64,000 nt of DNA, taken from NCBI RefSeq assembly GCF_029633865.1, contig NC_079211.1, forward strand, positions 5,132,118-5,196,117, written 5' to 3'. Position 1 is the stretch's first letter. Each line of letters starts with the position of its first letter. Made by a program: the position numbers and the translations under genes. Shown here in pieces: positions 42,601-51,985 of the stretch. A model generated the notes under the pieces. The model ran no database searches and was not told the origin of the DNA. It saw nothing but the letters and a program-made list of their open reading frames with translations. Source of the DNA: Lampris incognitus. Taxonomy: Eukaryota > Chordata > Actinopteri > Lampriformes > Lampridae.

Positions 42601-42878
42601 TCACCTGTTAAAATAATCAGCATTTCTTTGAACTATGGGAAGAAATTCGCACAAAAACAGGGAGAAGATGCAACACCCACAAAGAATGGAGAAATCCCCC
42701 CTTCTGTTTAGCAGCAGCACTAACCACTAAGACAGTGCCTCCTTTCTCTCCTCTAGATGTCCCCATCTGGTCCAAACTTCAGTCGGGCTACGTTCCCAAC
42801 ATCCAGGAGCTCTTCCAGATCCTTGACAACCACATGAAGATGAACCAGGTGGACCAGATGGTGTTCCCTTCCTCGTAG
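36024..42878 (+). CDS. selenot2: Selenoprotein T, SELENOT2-like (complete, five coding exons, in-frame UGA = Sec)
   Basis: SELENOT is a thioredoxin-fold oxidoreductase of the ER membrane whose redox centre is Cys-x-x-Sec. Coding exons are 36024-36232, 36702-36812, 39203-39329, 42265-42352 and 42757-42878. Lengths of 209, 111, 127, 88 and 122 nt sum to 657 nt, giving 218 residues plus TAG, with all phases compatible. Residues 8-21 form a hydrophobic signal/anchor. The motif is C70-I-S-U73-G-Y, with Sec read from TGA at 36709-36711. Further family hallmarks are LYPDIRIEGENYPP after the motif, an amphipathic/hydrophobic stretch around FFSYFKLLAITLIVSG, WSQENK, FFLSNMLE and STGAFEIMLNDVPIWSKL. 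Divergence from the highly conserved SELENOT1 C-terminus favours the fish SELENOT2 paralogue, which is an inference. A form-2 SECIS lies downstream at 44021-44088. Without recoding, the protein would stop at residue 72. Confidence 0.93.
36654..36697. repeat. (TG)22 microsatellite at the SELENOT2 exon 2 acceptor
   Basis: 22 TG dinucleotides end four bases before the exon (TG..TG-ACAG-exon). They occupy the place of the polypyrimidine tract and leave no C/T-rich tract. Confidence 0.96.
36702..36812 (+). CDS. selenot2: SELENOT2 coding exon 2 (selenocysteine exon)
   Basis: A 111-nt exon. Its first base completes Cys70 (TG|C), followed by ATC TCC TGA GGG TAC, i.e. I-S-Sec-G-Y. It then encodes SKVFQEYSRSISQLYPDIRI and EGENYPPTPLN. 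The donor is AA|GTGAGA. Because the length is a multiple of three and the phases match, skipping it keeps the frame while deleting the redox motif. Confidence 0.93.
36709..36711 (+). other. selenot2: Selenocysteine UGA codon
   Basis: TGA in frame within an otherwise family-conserved exon, at the position of Sec in the SELENOT CxxU motif. The coding frame continues for 145 further residues over four exons, and a SECIS is present downstream. Confidence 0.93.
37157..37497 (+). mobile_element. SINE family B2 in SELENOT2 intron 2
   Basis: Head GGTGGCACGGTGGCCCAGTA with GGGTTCGAACCCC, body CATGCATGTTAGGGCTAATA, tail ending ACAAAATAAAGTGGC. Near full length, plus orientation. Confidence 0.85.
37498..39202. 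other. SELENOT2 intron 2, distal part
   Basis: No repeat family or exon recognised. A 102-codon ORF at 38272-38580 has no family signature and no splice signals in phase. Confidence 0.5.
39203..39329 (+). CDS. selenot2: SELENOT2 coding exon 3
   Basis: Encodes YIGNFFSYFKLLAITLIVSG, then QNPFPLLGVATPRAWTWSQ and ENK. The acceptor is CATCTCTCCAG and the donor GTGATG. Confidence 0.93.
39490..39622 (-). mobile_element. SINE family B1 tail fragment
   Basis: ATCCATCCATTATCAAAGAC followed by B1 body (GGCGGCAGGCAGGGAGACAC), minus orientation, in SELENOT2 intron 3. Confidence 0.82.
39951..40345 (-). mobile_element. 5'-truncated LINE, family 2, copy 2, with 13-bp target duplication
   Basis: Minus-strand C-terminal LINE region (RRDAGYIGRRMLNMELPGKR, GRPKRRFMDVVREDMQVAG). 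Direct repeats ATTAGGGCTGGAC at 39938-39950 and 40346-40358 bracket it exactly. It is a dead-on-arrival insertion in SELENOT2 intron 3. Confidence 0.9.
40890..41400 (+). mobile_element. LINE 5' fragment: endonuclease domain
   Basis: The ORF at 40890-41303 reads ISIIHINSRRLYAKFQNIKE, then NPFSIMAISEAWF, the start of an AP-type endonuclease domain of a non-LTR retrotransposon. Frames continue briefly (VYRSPGSNIEIFKDW) after a frameshift. Having the 5' but not the 3' part of a LINE is unusual. Confidence 0.65.
41430..41945 (+). mobile_element. 5'-truncated LINE, family 2, copy 3
   Basis: Plus strand: GRVYKMVVRPAMLYVLETVA-type sequence, KDRIRKEYIRGTAQ, WRRDAGYIGRRMLNMELPGK. The 3' end GCGACTCCTAACGGGAGCAG and a (GTA)n tail at about 41905-41940 complete it. 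Confidence 0.85.
42265..42352 (+). CDS. selenot2: SELENOT2 coding exon 4
   Basis: Encodes IFSCLMAFFLSNMLETHF followed by LSTGAFEIMLN, plus one base of Asp. The acceptor is GTGTTACAG and the donor GTGAGT. Confidence 0.93.
42757..42878 (+). CDS. selenot2: SELENOT2 coding exon 5 (C-terminus)
   Basis: Completes Asp and encodes VPIWSKLQSGYVPNIQELF, then QILDNHMKMNQVDQMVFPSS, ending in TAG. The acceptor is TCTCCTCTAG. Confidence 0.92.
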
Positions 42879-42909
42879 TGCTGCTGACAATCGGGCTCAA
42901 GACAAGCAG

Positions 42910-43975
42910 GTAGAACTATATTGCTGCTGTCAAGGTTTTTCTGGGGAGTTTTTCCTTGTCCAAATCAAGGCTCTAAAAGATATGGGCTATTGTACATTGA
43001 TTGTAAAGCCCCCTGGGACTCAGTTGTGATTTAGGACTATAGAAATAAACTACTGATAAAAAATGATATAGTATTTTTCAAGCGGATGAAAAGCTTACTA
43101 GGATTTTTTTTTTCCTCTGGAAATGAGTTCAATGACATATTTGTTTGACTTAAAGTTGAGTGGGTTTGTGGCGGTGGGAGGTTTTCCTGTTGGTGTACTG
43201 CTATCACTTGCTGATCGCCAACCAGCCCCAGTGTAAAAAGAGTTGGTGTCACTGCAGCAGCTGGTATCAACTAACAACTTGACCTCGGGTCTTATAAAAT
43301 CTTTTCTAAATGTTGAATTATGTTCTGAAAACTTCGAATGGGATAACACAATGAGGCAAATGCAGATATCACCAGTGTTGGGCTTGTAGCTTTAAGATGG
43401 CAAGAATGCAATTCACAACAAAGAAGGCCAATCTCGTTACCTCCGGCTTGGTCGGGCATCCCTACAGACACAATTGTCCGAGTCTGCGGGTGGGAAGCCG
43501 GATGTGGGTATGTGTCCTGGTTGCTGCATTAGTGCCTCCTCTGGCCTTTCGGGGCGCCTGTTTGGGGGGGAGGGGGCATTGGGGGGAATAGCGTGATCCT
43601 CCCATGCGCTACGTCCCCCTGGTGAAACTCCTCACTGTCAGGTGAAAAGCGGCTGGCGACTCCACATGTATTGGAGGAGGCATGTGGTAGTCTGCAGCCC
43701 TCCCCGGATCAGCAGAGGGGGTGGAACAGCGACCGAGATGGACTCGGAAGACTGGGGTAATTGGCCGGATACAGCTGGGGAGAAAAACGGGGGGGGGGGC
43801 ATTTTCCCTCATCGTGATGAAGGGCGGTAATGTTATTAAGACAGACCATTCATTCTCTGGTGTGTTTGTGTGTCTGGTCATGTCGTCACAACAGATTTCA
43901 GAGCTCTTGGGGTAATAATTTATTTATTTATTTAATGTTTTGGGTAACATTTTGCTTTGTGACCTCTCTTTTTAG
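42910..43975 (+). other. selenot2: Predicted 3' UTR intron of SELENOT2
   Basis: AAGCAG followed by GTAGAA at 42910 is a usable donor 32 nt after the stop. GACCTCTCTTTTTAG ending at 43975 is a strong acceptor. The interval contains a common fish repeat (42915-43055, with TCTGGGGAGTTTTTCCTTGT) and a SINE-A. Splicing would bring the SECIS close to the stop codon. Confidence 0.5.
43430..43797 (+). mobile_element. SINE family A, copy 7 (head truncated)
   Basis: Starts at CGTTACCTCCGGCTTGGTCG within the B-box side and runs to the ATTGGCCGGATAC tail region. It lies in the predicted 3' UTR intron of SELENOT2. Confidence 0.88.
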
Positions 43976-44020
43976 GTGTGCTGTGTTCTGGTGTCCTGGC
44001 TCAGTGAGACCACCTTGTCT

Positions 44021-44088
44021 GCTGGCGCTAATGAAGGCCTGGCCTCAAAGCAGTCCTCTGTCTGGCCTGGCTGGATGTCCACTGCCAC
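44021..44088 (+). promoter_or_regulatory. selenot2: SECIS element (form 2) of SELENOT2
   Basis: The core 5' strand is ATGAA (44031-44035) and the core 3' strand is GGAT (44073-44076), giving tandem sheared G-A pairs at G33/A75 and A34/G74. Helix II pairs 44036-44044 (GGCCTGGCC) with 44064-44072 (GGCCTGGCT): eight pairs, one of them G-U, and one U-U mismatch. The apical part has AAA at 44047-44049, followed by a mini-stem GCAG/CTGT (44050-44053 with 44058-44061), which defines form 2. Lower helix I pairs TGGC (44023-44026) with GCCA (44084-44087). The spacing from the core to AAA is in the normal range. It recruits SBP2/eEFSec to decode the UGA at 36709. Confidence 0.88.
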
Positions 44089-44460
44089 AAAACAAGTGCT
44101 CCTTCTGCCCGGGTTTACACCGCTGCCACAGCCACCGTTGTCTTTGAATATAAGCTCTTAAATCCGCCTGTCCTTATCCTTGACAGAACCGGGTGAAGTT
44201 TCCTGGTTCTGTCAAACTCATGTGCTGTCACTACAGTTGAAGTTGGGTTTTCCACAGAACTGTGGTAAACAGACGATATAAGTAGACGAGCGGTTGTCTT
44301 GAATCCATTTTGACCAACTTTTTACCATTATTTTATAGTTTTGCCCTTAATTACCCATATTTCTTTTGCCTCCGTTCCTAACCCGTCTGGCTCGCCTGCA
44401 CTGCCTCCACATATGACCTGTGCTCAACATCAGTTTGATCCCAAAGTACTCATAATCCCT

Positions 44461-44830
44461 TGGCGGCACGGTGGCGCAGTGGTTAGCACTGTCGCCTCAC
44501 AGGAAAAAGGTCCGGGTTTGAACCCCAGGGTTGTCCAACATTGGGGGGGGGGGGGGGTCATCCCAGGTCGTCCTCTGTGTGGAGTTGGCATGTTCTCCCC
44601 ATGTCTGCGGTGGGTTTTCTCCGGGTGCTCCGGTTTACCCCACCATCTAAAGGACATGCATGTTAGGGTTAATACTCCTGCCTGTGCCCCTGGCCGAGGC
44701 ATGGCAAGAAGAACTGGAGTTGGTCCCCGGGTGCTGCACGGCGGCTGCCCACTGCTCCTAGCTACACAGCTGGGATGGTTAACTGCAGAGCGTAATTTCC
44801 CTACAGGGATCATTAAAGTATATCAAAATT
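44461..44830 (+). mobile_element. SINE family B2 (full length)
   Basis: Head GGCGGCACGGTGGCGCAGTG with GGGTTTGAACCCC, body CATGCATGTTAGGGTTAATA and GAACTGGAGTTGGTCCCCGG, tail GGGATCATTAAAGTATATC. It is the best B2 reference copy here. Confidence 0.92.
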
Positions 44831-44894
44831 AAAAAAAAACTAATTCAGTAAGGTGTATTTAGATTGAATATTCATCTCAGTTTTGTTGTATTAA

Positions 44895-45165
44895 GGCATG
44901 TTTGCGTTTCCTCCGGGGGCTCCGGTTTCCTCCCACAGTCCAAAGACATGTAGGTCAGGTGACTCACCCGTATAAATTGTCCCTAGGTGTGACTGTGTGT
45001 GTGTCTGTGTGTGTGTGTGTGTGTGCACCCCCACCCTGTGATGGCCTGACGGTCTGTCCAGGGTGTCTCCCCGTCTGCCGCCCAGTGACTGCCGGGACAG
45101 GCTCCAGCATCCCCGCAGCCCTGAGAGCAGGATAAGTGGTTTGGATAATGGATGGATGGATGAGT
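44895..45165 (+). mobile_element. SINE family B1 (head truncated)
   Basis: Begins in TTTCCTCCGGGGGCTCCGG, has a GT tract and ends in TAATGGATGGATGGATG, plus orientation. Confidence 0.88.
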
Positions 45166-45955
45166 TCAGCCTAGTGTCCACAGGTACTCTACGGACGGAC
45201 GGGTGTGCATGCTAGAAATCGAGCGCTCCATTTGAAATCCTGGCTTAAATAAGATAACTACACCCACTGGTAAAAGTTATTTATGTATGTTGCTACTGTA
45301 TTATTTATCTCTGTTCAAGAGATTTTCTTGCACTGCTGTTGTACACAAAGGTCCTCGGTACCGGGTAGAGCCATGAGTAGATTGGCCTTGCTGTGATGAT
45401 GAAGAGGAACAAAACATGCGCGCATCCAGAAAACATTATCGAGGTGCAAGACAACAATCACAAAACTAACTAGAGGTCAAAACGTTGCCGAGTAAATGAT
45501 AGTTTTTGGGAGCGTTTCGGTGTATTTCAGTGTGCAGACCTTAATCCTTTATTCTTGTTGTGACGATGAACATCATGAAGATCACATGACCACTAATTTG
45601 ACATTAATGCTGTCATGTTCGTAGTAAGGTTGTTTTTTTTTTTACTGTTAATGAGACTCCAGGCTCCTCTTCCATCTGCCCCACATGTTCCTCTGATTAT
45701 GTCCCCGCACCGTAATTCAATTCTGGTTCCCCCAAACGCCCCCCTGTAGCCATGCCTACCGGGCGGGAGTGCCGAGGCGGAGCGGACTCGTGTCGTCTGT
45801 GTACTGCTACGTTTCTGTATTCCGGCCTTCATTCTCCCGCCAGGAAAAAAAACATCCGAGAGGGAAGTCTTAAAACCAGACAAACCCTCCTAGATCAACG
45901 GGCATGAATTTACAACCGAATGGAGAATTCAGATCAAATCTGGTTTGACTCTGTT
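45166..45955. other. Intergenic DNA without recognised features
   Basis: No exon, repeat family or RNA gene recognised. A 96-codon minus-strand ORF at 45883-45593 has no signature. Confidence 0.5.
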
Positions 45956-46425
45956 AGGACTGACGGTACAGCACAACCCTCACCTATGGTCAGGAGCTTT
46001 GGGTAGTGACCGGAAGGGTGAGATGGCGGTTACAAGCGGCTGAAATGAGTTTCCTCCGTAGGGAGTCAGGGCTCAGCCTTAGAGATAGGGTGAGGAGCTC
46101 GGACATCCGGAGGGAGCTCGGAGTAGAGCCGCTGCTCCTTCGCATCGAAAGGAGCCAGTTGAGGTGGTTCGGGCATCTGATCAGGACGCCTCCTGGGCAC
46201 CTTCCTTTGGAGGTTTTCTGGGCACGTCCAACTGGGAGGAGACCCCGGGGTAGACCCAGAACTCGCTGGAGGGACTACATGTCCAGTCTGGCCTGGGAAC
46301 GTCTTGGGATCCCCCAGGAGGAGCTGGAGGGTGTTGCTGGGGAGAGGGATGTCTGGAGTGTCCTACTTAGCTTGCTGCCACCCCGACCCGACCCCGGAGA
46401 AGCGGCTGATGATGAATGAATGGTA
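45956..46425 (+). mobile_element. 5'-truncated LINE (same family as 19480-20722)
   Basis: Plus-strand ORF: EMSFLRRESGLSLRDRVRSS, WFGHLIRTPPGHLPLEVFW, RRPRGRPRTRWRDYMSSLAW, ending PGEAADDE followed by GATGATGAATGAATG. It is short but less decayed than the 19.5 kb copy. Confidence 0.88.
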
Positions 46426-47309
46426 CAGTACCCCTCTTCTCTCAGACCGCAGGGCTGTTTTGCTTTTATTTGTTGGTCGGAGTATTGGGTCATTCATCAG
46501 GAGGGTCGCCGGGCTACAGGAATGTCGGGACGACGAGTGGCGAGTCCGAACTCTGAAGCGATGCTTCCTCTCGGTTTCACCTCGGGTGCTTCTTCATGAC
46601 CAGGTTCAAGTGAAAGCTAGTGAGGTGAAGCACAGAGGAAGCCTCCATCCCATGCAGGAGTTCCTTCATTTTTATCCGCTGACTCGCTGCAGGGACCTAA
46701 TCCCGCTGACCAGAGACCCGTCACTGGACCTTTAGGAGGGACAGGCCCAGTCTAGTTTTCAGAGTAATACGCCCAAAATGTTGTTTTTCAGATAAAGACG
46801 CCTCTGTTGTATCGGTATACTTATTTAATAGCTGTGTGACTTAGGTTTAAACTGGAAGACTGGGAATAATAATGGTGTTTTTAGATATATTAACTGGCGG
46901 TGGTGTATGCTGTTCATCTTTACGTCCCGTGTGGAAGGACAGATCGTGTGACGTGAGCTGAATTTGTTGATGGTTGTGACGCTCCGGGAAGGGCTTTATT
47001 CCCCTTCCAGTATCTGTGATGTGGCCCATGTCGGATACTACACATACGGCTGATGCTACGTTAGCTTCAAGCACGCCCCGTAGCAAACGGTAAAGCTCCC
47101 CTGTGCCTGTGTGGGGTTTTGTAACGATTGAATATGATTGTGGAGAGGTAGAACATGTCTTCTACCTTGTCTTAATAAATCCTTCTGCTTGAGTCGAGAA
47201 AATGCTGCTTTTCTTTCTGTTTTTGTAGAATTCCGGGAGAGGACAGACGAGTTGATTTGCCGAATGTTTATTAACCCGCTTCCGGTTATTGATTACAGGC
47301 CTATTAATA
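46426..47309. other. Intergenic DNA
   Basis: Contains an open plus-strand stretch to 46735 (residues such as RRVAGLQECRDDEWRVRTL) that I cannot place in a family. It continues in frame from LINE sequence, so it is more likely chance than exon. Confidence 0.4.
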
Positions 47310-47530
47310 AGATGTCAAGTCGATTTTATTTGTGTAGCCCAATATCACAAGTTACAAATCTGTCTCAGTGGGCTTTACAGCAACACAACATCCTGTCCTT
47401 AGACTCTCGCATCGGATAAGGAACAACTCCCTTTTAACAGGGAGAAAAAGTAGGAAGAAAGCTCAGGGAGAGCACCAGAGGAGGAGGATCTCTCCCCCAA
47501 GACGCACAACGTGACATGATGTTGTGTTTA
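47310..47530 (+). mobile_element. Interspersed repeat, second copy of the element at 3087-3297
   Basis: AAGTCGATTTTATTTGTGTA, CAGTGGGCTTTACAGCAACA and GGAACAACTCCCTTTTAACA match the 3.1 kb copy in order. Confidence 0.75.
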
Positions 47531-47584
47531 CACAGTTTACACAATGCAACACTGAAAGAGGATAACACAGTTATAAAATATATG

Positions 47585-47910
47585 AATATGGGGTGGCGCA
47601 GTGGTTACCTCACAGCAAGAAGGTCCTGGGTTCGAGCCCCGGGGTAGTCCGACCTTGGGGGTCGTCCCGGGTCATCCTCTGTGTGGAGTTTGTATGTTCT
47701 CCCCGTGTCTGTGTGGGTTTCCTCCAGGGGGCTCCGGTTTCCTCCCACAGTCCAAACACATGGAGGTCAGGTGACTCACCCGTACTACATTGTCCCTAGG
47801 TGTGTGTGTGTGTGTGTGTGTGTTTCCCCCATTGACTGCTGGGATAAGTTCCAGCATCCCCGTGACCCTGAGAGCAGGATAAGGGGTTCAGATAATGGAT
47901 GGATGAAGAA
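47585..47910 (+). mobile_element. SINE family B1 (full length)
   Basis: Head GGGTGGCGCAGTGGTTACC and GGTTCGAGCCCCGGGG, a body with a (GT)13 tract, tail GATAATGGATGGATGAA. Plus orientation; the reference copy of B1 here. Confidence 0.92.
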
Positions 47911-48179
47911 TACGATGAGGAGGATGCCAAGTACTGTCCAGACGCCATCGGAAGACCCGGACCACCATCACCGGGTGGGGTGGGGGGTGGGGTGATGTCT
48001 GATAAGATGTGTATTGTAGTTCATTACATCTAAAAAGGCCCTGGAAGTGAATCCCCTTTAAAGACGTCTGACATGGGAAACACTGCTGGGCCCTGCTACC
48101 CAGGCTGCTCAGTGGTAAAACAGCTTGAGTTTAATAGGAACCAGCATTTGTGTGTGTGTACACACACATGTTAAGGTGA

Positions 48180-48890
48180 AGTATACTATCTGACGTGCAC
48201 AGTGGATGATGAGATCCAACACCGCTTCAAACAAGCCTCAACATCTTGTGGTCGTCTACGGAGAAAGGTTTTTCAGAACAGCGACCTCGGTCTCCACACC
48301 ACGGTGCTGGTTTACAGAGCAGTGTTTATCTCCACACTATGGATGTGAGGCAGGACCATCTACAGCCACCACCTCAGGAGCCTGGAGGCCTTCCATGTGA
48401 GACGTCTCCAGAGGATCCTGGGCAGGACTTGGGAGGACAGAGGGCCACACACAGAGGTGTTGGAGCAGCAGGCAGCTGCAGCGTGGAGTCTACCCTAAAC
48501 CCCCATCAGCTCAGGTGACCTGCCCAGCCAACGACTCCCACGTCAAGTCCTCCACGGCCGACTACACCCTGGTCAACGCACTGCTGGTGGGCAGAAGAAG
48601 CGGTTCAAAGACCAAATGAAGACCACGCTGAAGAGATGCCAGATCAGCCCCTCTTCTTTGGAGGAACTTGCCTCCTGCCGCACCACCTGGCGCTCTCACG
48701 TCTCACAGGGAGTGAAGTATATGGAAAACCTGCGTACACAACACCGTGTAGCAAAGTGTGTGAAGAGGCATGCTGCCCCCCCCCCCCAGCACCACTTTTA
48801 CATGCCCGGTCTGCAACCGCAACTGTACATCCAGGATCGGACTATTCAGCTCCAAAGGACTCACAAATAGAAGATGGTCGTCATCACATA
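48180..48890 (+). mobile_element. 5'-truncated LINE, family 3 C-terminal region
   Basis: Plus-strand frames contain RLRRKVFQNSDLGLHTT-type and LRRLQRILGRTWEDR-like sequence, then KKRFKDQMKTTLKRCQIS and SLEELASCRTTWRSHVSQG, the tail region of a non-LTR retrotransposon protein common in fish. Frameshifted and inactive. Confidence 0.7.
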
Positions 48891-48904
48891 TAATGGACAA
48901 CCAG

Positions 48905-49050
48905 CAAGTGTGTATGTGTGTGTGTGTGTGTGTGTGACGGCATGGCTGCTTGTCCAGGGTGTGTCCCCGCGTGCCCCCCAATGACTGCTGGGATAGGCTC
49001 CAGCGACCCTGAGAGCAGGATGGGCGGTTCGGGTAATGGATGGATGGATA
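48905..49050 (+). mobile_element. SINE family B1 tail fragment
   Basis: A GT run, then GGCTTGTCCAGGGTGTGTCC-like body and TAATGGATGGATGGATAG. Confidence 0.8.
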
Positions 49051-49051
49051 G

Positions 49052-50010
49052 TGCTTGCATAAGTATTCAACCCCTTGTCCTCTGAAAGCTGCGAGTTTAC
49101 ACAAATGACAGATTATTCCTGAAACAAACTCCGTTTAACACAATTGGATGTAACTGGTGTAAGATATTAAAGTAACGGTCTGGTTGATGGGTGTAAAAAT
49201 CACTCTGTGTAAAGTTCATTAGCCGGGCATGAACTCCATCAGAAAATGAAGGTAAAGGAGCATCATACTGAAGTAAGAGACAAAGTGATTATTGATCCAA
49301 CTCCTTTGGATAACCATGACCTGGATGAATGAGAACATTCACAGAGGCAAAGCGATTAAAACGCAGAAGGCGGGAAAGGGACACAAAACCATATCCAAGT
49401 GTTTGGAGGTCCCACAGAACACAGTTGGATCCAGTGTCAGAAAGTGGAAGCTGTATCGCACCACCCAGACGCTTGGTAGGACGGGCCGTCCCTCAAAGCT
49501 CAGGGTCCGAGCAAGCAAGACGTGGGCTGGTGAGGAAAGCCACAGGTGATCCTGCAGCCCCTCTGAAGGAGCTCCAGAGACCAGTGGCTGGAACTGGAGT
49601 AAATGAGCATGAGTCAACCATATCACGGGCTCTCCATAAATCTGGCCTGTAGGGAGGGCGGCAAGAAAGAACTATGCATATAAAAGCACGCTTGGAGTTT
49701 GCTACCAAGCGTGAGAGAGACCAAGGTGGAGTGTGGGTAAAAGTTTTGTGGTCAGATGAGACGAAAGTTGAGCTTTTTGGCTAAAACTCAAATCGTGGTG
49801 TGTGGTGCAAACCTAACACTGCTCATGTCCTGAAAAACCCCCTCCCTACAGTGAAGCATGGCGGCGGCGGCGGCATAATGCTCTGGGGCTGCTCTTCATC
49901 TGCAGACACTGGGAACCTCGTTCACGTTGAGGGCAGAACGGACGGAGCTAAATGCAGGGAAACATTGGAAGAAAACCTGTTGCAGTCTGAGACTTCCACG
50001 CCACGAACCG
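49052..50010 (+). mobile_element. Tc1/mariner-type transposon remnant
   Basis: GTGCTTGCATAAGTATTCAA at the left resembles a Tc1-type terminus. Plus-strand frames at 49340-50000 give helix-turn-helix sequence (VSESGSCIAPPRR in one frame, VRKWKLYRTTQTLGRTGRPS in another) and catalytic-region pieces [18 protein letters not shown] followed by [11 protein letters not shown]. Many stops and frameshifts. A copy of the CAACTCCTTTGGATAACCAT sequence lies inside at 49298. Confidence 0.8.
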
Positions 50011-50839
50011 CGTTATTCACTGACCCCCTCTCTGCTGCTGTCAGTCAGCGGCCCCCCACAGGGGCAGCTTGAACTTTGTGAACTACAGTCAGACCCCCTC
50101 TTCCAAGCAAAGCGCAATGAGAGAGGGATTTCATGTTGGAGACCACTACCCGAGTGCCGCTTTCCCCTCCTCAGGGATTTTGCACTCTCCGTGGCCAGCA
50201 TGTTTGGGAGCACTTAGATCTGCGACAGCAGCTTCTCAACAATGAAGCACATCAAGTCAAAAGAGAGAAACAGGCCGACAGGGGAAACTGGTCCAGCTCC
50301 TGCAGATTGGATACACAAACAAGGACACTGTCATTCAGTCTATTGTACGGCAGCAGGAGAGGCCACAAGTATCTCACGAAGACAGAACTTTGTACTGATC
50401 CACCTGTGGCTGAGTTTCAGTGGCTTCATCTGTGTATGAATATGTGTGACAGTGGCGGCTGATGCTAAAAATGTTGGGGGGGGGGGCGCAATGTACCTTG
50501 GTGCAGCACACCTGACAGCTGCTTTAATGCCTCCACAGTCAGAGTCATTAAGAAGGACCATGTAGCCTATAGATTTGATCAGGGCTCGTAGACGGCTGAT
50601 GATTGACAGTCGAGACAGGGCGTCGTGGGTGTGAACACGATTGACAGCCACGAGAATTGTCCAGTAGATCCAATCCAAAAGTGGGCGTGTCTGGGGCGCA
50701 CTTCATGGAAAATCTGAAGAAACCAATCAGACAGCAGCCTCGGGTCACCTGCTCGCCACAAGTTTGAGGGTTTACATAAGGTATCGTTTGGCCGGTGCCC
50801 CTCACCCAGGAAGTATATGTATTCAGACAGGAAGTATAT

Positions 50840-50994
50840 TGTAGCGAATTAGGGGGGCAGCCGCAGGAACCGTCGCCACAGCCGGGACGCGAACCCGTAT
50901 CCCCCGCACCGCGGACGGCAACGTTAACCAGTCGACTAAAGGGTCCGACCAGTTAGCCAAGGGCTGACGTGTGTACTTATCCATACACGTTACA
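50840..50994 (-). mobile_element. 155-bp TG...CA element with tRNA-like boxes
   Basis: Bounded by TGTAGCGAATT and ACGTTACA, flanked on both sides by ATAT (4-bp duplication). On the minus strand it holds AGTCGACTGGTTAACG (A-box-like) and GGGTTCGCGTCCCGG (B-box-like). A related sequence lies at about 60085-60185. It could be a solo LTR or a very small tRNA-bearing retroelement. Confidence 0.55.
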
Positions 50995-51214
50995 ATATGT
51001 ATTCAGACAGAAATCAACCAAATACCATTTGGAACCAATATTTAATGGCTGCTGACAGGCTGAAAACACTTTTATGTCATGATTATTTGCATTATACAAC
51101 TGAATTTAACATGTTTAACAGATTTTCATCTCTTGATATTTGAAGGGGGCGGCGTCCCAGCGCCCTGTACTGGCCAGCCGCCATGTAGCCAAACCAAATT
51201 TCTTATTTTATTAT

Positions 51215-51985
51215 TATATATACTACTTTCAGCTGCTCCCGTTAGGGGGCGCCACAGCGGATCATCCGTTTCCATCTCTTCCTGTTCTCTGCATCCTCCT
51301 CTGTCACACCAGCCACCTGCATGTCCTCCCTCACCACATCCATAAACCTCCTCTTTGGCCTTCCTCTTCTCCTCTTCCCTGGCAGCTCCATATTCAGCAT
51401 CCTTCTCCCAGTATACCCAGCATCTCTCCTCCACACATGTCCACACCATCTCCATCTTGTCTCTCTTGCTTTGTCTCCAAACCGTCCAACCTGAGCTGTC
51501 CCTCTAATATACTCGTTCCTAATCCTGTCCTTCTTCATCACTCCCAGGGAAAATCTTATCATCTTCATCTCCACCACCTCCAGCTCCACCTCCTGTCTTT
51601 TCATCAGTGCCACTGTCTCCACACCATATAACATAGCTGGTCTCACCACCATCTTGTAAACCTTCCCTTTAACTCTTGCTGGTACCCTTCTGTCACACAT
51701 CACTCCTGACACTCTTCTCCACCCACTCCACCCTGCCTGCACTCTCTTCTTCACCTCTCTTCTGCACTCCCCGTTACTTTGGACAGTTGACCCCAAGTAT
51801 TTAAACTCAAATGCCTTTGTCACCTCCACTCCTTGCATCCTCACCGTTCCACTGTCCTCCCTCTCATCCACGCATAGGTATTCCGTCTTGCTCACACTGA
51901 CTTTCATTCCTCTTCTCTCCAGTGCATACCTCCACCTCTCCAGGCTCTCCTCCACCAACTCATTTGCAACCATGGCCATGTCATT
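51215..51985 (-). mobile_element. 5'-truncated LINE, family 2, copy 4 (longest)
   Basis: A 245-codon uninterrupted minus-strand frame with VSKTEYLCVDERED, EFKYLGSTVQSNGECRREV, MVVRPAMLYGVETVALMKR, RGRPKRRFMDVVREDMQVAG and a 3' end of CGCCCCCTAACGGGAGCAGC. It is the C-terminal third of the reverse-transcriptase protein, open but lacking the catalytic core. Confidence 0.88.

Noticed and set aside
46304-46735. Possible coding exon after the LINE fragment at 46.4 kb
   Set aside because: It is a continuation of a frame that starts in LINE sequence. There are no clear splice sites and no recognised family.
47585-47650. tRNA gene candidates at the SINE heads (also 44461, 8690-9139, 15377 and 54282)
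   Set aside because: A and B boxes are present, but the sequences lack a foldable acceptor stem and anticodon arm and are embedded in SINE bodies.
51242-51979. 245-codon intact ORF that could be called a host gene
   Set aside because: It matches the C-terminal part of a LINE present in three other truncated copies here. It lacks the reverse-transcriptase core.
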